Program-made: the position numbers and the translations under genes
In this document: piece after piece, positions 5,552-7,184 of the stretch
Layout of the letters: every line of letters begins with the position of its first letter
How positions within the stretch are numbered: the stretch's first letter is position 1
The notes under the pieces: generated by a model
Told to the model about the DNA's origin: nothing
Databases searched by the model: none
What the model saw: the letters and a program-made list of their open reading frames with translations, nothing else
Assembly: GCA_016936035.1 (NCBI GenBank)
Contig: JAFGPU010000064.1
Location: 1-7,184, forward strand
Origin: Acidimicrobiales bacterium
GTDB taxonomy: Bacteria; Actinomycetota; Acidimicrobiia; Acidimicrobiales; VFJN01
Direction: 5' to 3'
DNA length: 7,184 nucleotides

Positions 5552-5574
5552 ACCCTAGGCAGGGGGTACGACAG
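5552..5574 (-). promoter_or_regulatory. Candidate radA promoter, RecA-NDp-like
   Basis: On the minus strand: CTGTCGTAC (5574-5566), eight bases, then TAGGGT (5557-5552), then six bases to the ATG. The mycobacterial RecA-independent damage promoter recognised with PafBC is described as TTGTCRGTG-N8-TANNNT. This site matches its TGTCR core, the 8-base spacing and the -10, but not the final GTG. A leaderless start at the ATG fits the -10 position. Confidence 0.48.
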
Positions 5575-5618
5575 TCTGGGGTGATCGCCGGCGCCCGGGC
5601 GGCGTCCGGTCAGCAGCG

Positions 5619-6377
5619 TCAGGCCCGGCGCCGGGATCGGCCGGTGCGCAGCGCCAGCACCACCACGACAGCGGCCGCGCTCGCGGCGGCCAGCACGGCC
5701 AGCGCGACGACCGGCCAGTCGATGACCGTGCTGGACGACGACATCTCGACGGGACCGTCGCCCAGCCGGGGCGCCCAGGTGGTCGACTCGCCCGGCAGCC
5801 GGGCGACCACCTCGAAGGTGAACACGTCGGCCAGCGGCTCGCCCGCCCGCAACTCGATGGCCGCAGCATCCTCGCCCAGCGGCTCCCCGTCGAGCGCGGC
5901 CGCCAGGCCCTCGTCGCCGAACGCCTCGAGACCCCCGCTCAGGTCGGCCGTCCCCGTGAACTCGTACTGCGTCCGCCCGAACGACTCGGTGCGGGTCAGG
6001 CGCAGGTCGCGCAGCGCACCGTCCGGTCCGGCGACGCCCGCCAGGATCTGCTCGGCCTCTGCCGGGGTGCCGAACGGACGCGACACCCGCAGCCACGTGG
6101 TGCCGTCGGCGTCGGCCTCGGGGGCGTCCACCGACCAGCCCGCCGCCACGAGGTCGTCGGCGCGCACCAGCGCCGCCAGGTCGGCGGGACCCGAGGCGCC
6201 GTCGTCGTCGAGGTCCGGCAGACGGCCCACGGCGTCGGCGTCGAGGCCGAGCGCCACCTCGACCGTGCCGGAACCGTCGTCCGCCACGTCGACGGTGACC
6301 GCGGTGCGCACGTTGCACGCGGCCAGAACCACGACGAGGAACAGCGACAGCGGGGCGATGAGGAGACGGCGAGACAT
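5619..6377 (-). CDS. LppM-like (DUF3153-type) membrane-anchored lipoprotein
   Basis: A 252-residue exported lipoprotein. The signal peptide has SRR, a hydrophobic core (residues 5-17) and the lipobox LAAC with C21 as the acylated cysteine. The outer domain (about 22-212) is rich in Asp, Gly and Ala, with VTVDVADDGSGTVEVAL just after the cysteine, a pattern typical of LppM/DUF3153 proteins. A single membrane helix (about 221-243) is followed by a basic tail (RTGRSRRR), so the domain would be held outside the cell at both ends. M. tuberculosis LppM is linked to phagosome interactions, but this family is broad and no function should be transferred. The ATG at 6377 is preceded directly by a GTG that could also start. 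No Shine-Dalgarno sequence is seen. It sits between clpC and radA with its own likely promoter. The fold assignment is moderate; lipoprotein status is firm. Confidence 0.75.
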   Translation of the reverse strand: MSRRLLIAPLSLFLVVVLAACNVRTAVTVDVADDGSGTVEVALGLDADAVGRLPDLDDDGASGPADLAALVRADDLVAAGWSVDAPEADADGTTWLRVSRPFGTPAEAEQILAGVAGPDGALRDLRLTRTESFGRTQYEFTGTADLSGGLEAFGDEGLAAALDGEPLGEDAAAIELRAGEPLADVFTFEVVARLPGESTTWAPRLGDGPVEMSSSSTVIDWPVVALAVLAAASAAAVVVVLALRTGRSRRRA

Positions 6378-6402
6378 CACAGCAGGAGGGTCGAGCGGGG
6401 TG

Positions 6403-6408
6403 ACTCTA
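6403..6408 (-). promoter_or_regulatory. Candidate -10 box for the lipoprotein gene
   Basis: TAGAGT on the minus strand lies 25 nt before the ATG at 6377 and downstream of the clpC terminator hairpin. It would give a leader of about 18 nt. No good -35 is visible. The leader has no Shine-Dalgarno motif and instead holds CCTCCT. Confidence 0.35.
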
Positions 6409-6459
6409 GTGGCCGGACCGGGAACGCCCCGCTCACCCCGGCCGGCCGCTCGGGCGCGG

Positions 6460-6487
6460 GACGGGGCCGCCCGCAGGCGGCCCCGTC
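6460..6487 (-). terminator. Strong hairpin terminator of clpC, without U-tract
   Basis: GACGGGGCCGCC (6460-6471) and GGCGGCCCCGTC (6476-6487) form a perfect 12-bp stem closed by a 4-base loop, 46 bases past the clpC stop. No U-run follows on either strand. The length and perfection make chance unlikely. It separates clpC from the lipoprotein gene. Confidence 0.72.
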
Positions 6488-6533
6488 GGCACATCCGTTG
6501 GCGAACCGGACGAGTTGGCGGCGGCGGCGCCCG

Positions 6534-7184
6534 TCAGGCGTCGCCGGCCTCGGCAAGCTCCATCGGCGGCGGCACGAAGCCCTCGACCGTGCGGAAGTTG
6601 AGGACCTTGTCGCCGGGCGACTCGGGATCGTCCTCGACGTCGACGACGACGATCTCGCCGGCTCGCAGCTCCTTGAGCAGCAGCTTCTCGGACACCGGGT
6701 CTTCGACCAGGCGCTGGATGGCCCGGCGGAGCGGCCGGGCGCCCAGTTGCGGGTCGTAGCCCTTGTCGGCCAGGTGGTACTTGGCCTCCTGGGTGAGCTC
6801 GAGCCCGAGACCCTGGCCCTCCAGCTGGCGCTGCACCCGGCGGATCATCAGGTCGACGATCTGGGTGACCTCGTCCTTCGTCAGCTCGTGGAAGACGATG
6901 GTGTCGTCGATGCGGTTGAGGAACTCAGGCCGGAAGTGCAGCTTGAGCGCATCGTTGACCTTTTCCTTCATCTTCTCGTAGGAGACCGACTCGTCGGCCC
7001 GGGCGAAGCCGACGTTGGCCTTGCGCAGGTCGGCGGTGCCCAGGTTCGAGGTCATGATCAGCACGGTGTTGCGGAAGTCGACCGAACGGCCCTGGGCGTC
7101 GGTGAGGCGCCCCTCCTCCAGGATCTGGAGCAGCGTGTTGAACACGTCGGGGTGGGCCTTCTCGATCTCGTCGAACAGCACCAC
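6534..7184 (-). CDS. clpC: ATP-dependent Clp protease ATP-binding subunit ClpC, C-terminal part
   Basis: The last 216 residues of a Hsp100 AAA+ unfoldase; the N-terminal domain, first ATPase ring, middle domain and second Walker A lie beyond the right edge. What is visible is the end of the second ATPase domain. Walker B is VVLFDEIEKAHPD at the window edge. GRLTDAQGRSVDFRN follows, then sensor 1 MTSNLG, the arginine-finger region FRPEFLNRIDD and sensor 2 in YDPQLGARPLRRAIQR. The C-terminal D2-small domain ends in a Pro- and Glu-containing tail. ClpC feeds unfolded proteins to ClpP and is essential in mycobacteria (ClpC1). ClpC is chosen over ClpB because this tail resembles actinobacterial ClpC and because it neighbours radA-disA. 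The first codon in the window is an internal Val, not a start. Confidence 0.93.
   Translation of the reverse strand: MVLFDEIEKAHPDVFNTLLQILEEGRLTDAQGRSVDFRNTVLIMTSNLGTADLRKANVGFARADESVSYEKMKEKVNDALKLHFRPEFLNRIDDTIVFHELTKDEVTQIVDLMIRRVQRQLEGQGLGLELTQEAKYHLADKGYDPQLGARPLRRAIQRLVEDPVSEKLLLKELRAGEIVVVDVEDDPESPGDKVLNFRTVEGFVPPPMELAEAGDA

Noticed and set aside
3003..5584. Long plus-strand open frames opposite disA and radA (386 and 482 codons)
   Set aside because: They are antisense to well-supported genes, and their translations are low-complexity Arg/Ala/Gly/His-rich with no recognisable domain. Long antisense frames are expected at this GC content.
5533..6318. Arg/Gly-rich minus-strand frame of 261 codons overlapping the lipoprotein gene
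   Set aside because: It is a shadow of the lipoprotein gene, which has a lipobox and membrane helix in its own frame. This frame has only RG-rich sequence and overlaps the start of radA.
1..7184. tRNA, rRNA, CRISPR, insertion sequence or attachment site
   Set aside because: All gaps are shorter than about 160 bases. No cloverleaf, regular spacer-repeat pattern, transposase motif or terminal inverted repeat was seen.

Overview
The window is a very GC-rich stretch of chromosome that reads as actinobacterial housekeeping DNA. An Acidimicrobiia-like lineage is my best guess. The reasons are the GC content, DisA, RadA and ClpC sequences close to mycobacterial forms, a LppM-type lipoprotein, and TANNNT boxes placed directly in front of start codons with no Shine-Dalgarno sequence. 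That placement is not proof of any particular class. I recognise no phage, transposon, CRISPR, tRNA or rRNA sequence, and no intergenic gap exceeds about 160 bases.

Reading the minus strand from the right edge: the C-terminal third of ClpC (cut by the window edge) is followed by a strong 12-bp terminator hairpin. Then come a lipoprotein with a lipobox and a C-terminal membrane helix (LppM-like), radA (DNA recombination and repair ATPase) and disA (DNA-scanning c-di-AMP synthase). Next is a small alpha/beta hydrolase of the dienelactone hydrolase type. It runs convergently into a plus-strand Crp/Fnr-type regulator. The regulator is divergent from ispD, which overlaps ispF, which in turn overlaps rlmB (cut by the left edge).

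The gene order clpC - radA - disA - ispD - ispF - rlmB is the old cluster known from Bacillus subtilis (clpC-radA-disA-yacL-ispD-ispF...cysS...rlmB) and, rearranged, from Mycobacterium tuberculosis. It joins protein quality control, DNA repair with c-di-AMP signalling, the MEP isoprenoid pathway and ribosomal RNA methylation. Here the position between disA and ispD is taken by the hydrolase/Crp pair rather than carD or yacL, and cysS is not between ispF and rlmB.

The more interesting signals are in the gaps. There is a three-half-site TGTCG/CGACA palindrome between ispD and the Crp gene. A possible DNA-damage-type promoter (TGTCG core, 8-nt spacing, TAGGGT) sits directly before radA. A recurring 6-nt distance between the -10 box and the start codon suggests leaderless mRNAs. 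RlmB also carries an unusually long Arg-Gly-rich N-terminal tail. I found no convincing wholly new system; most of the window is conserved core genome.
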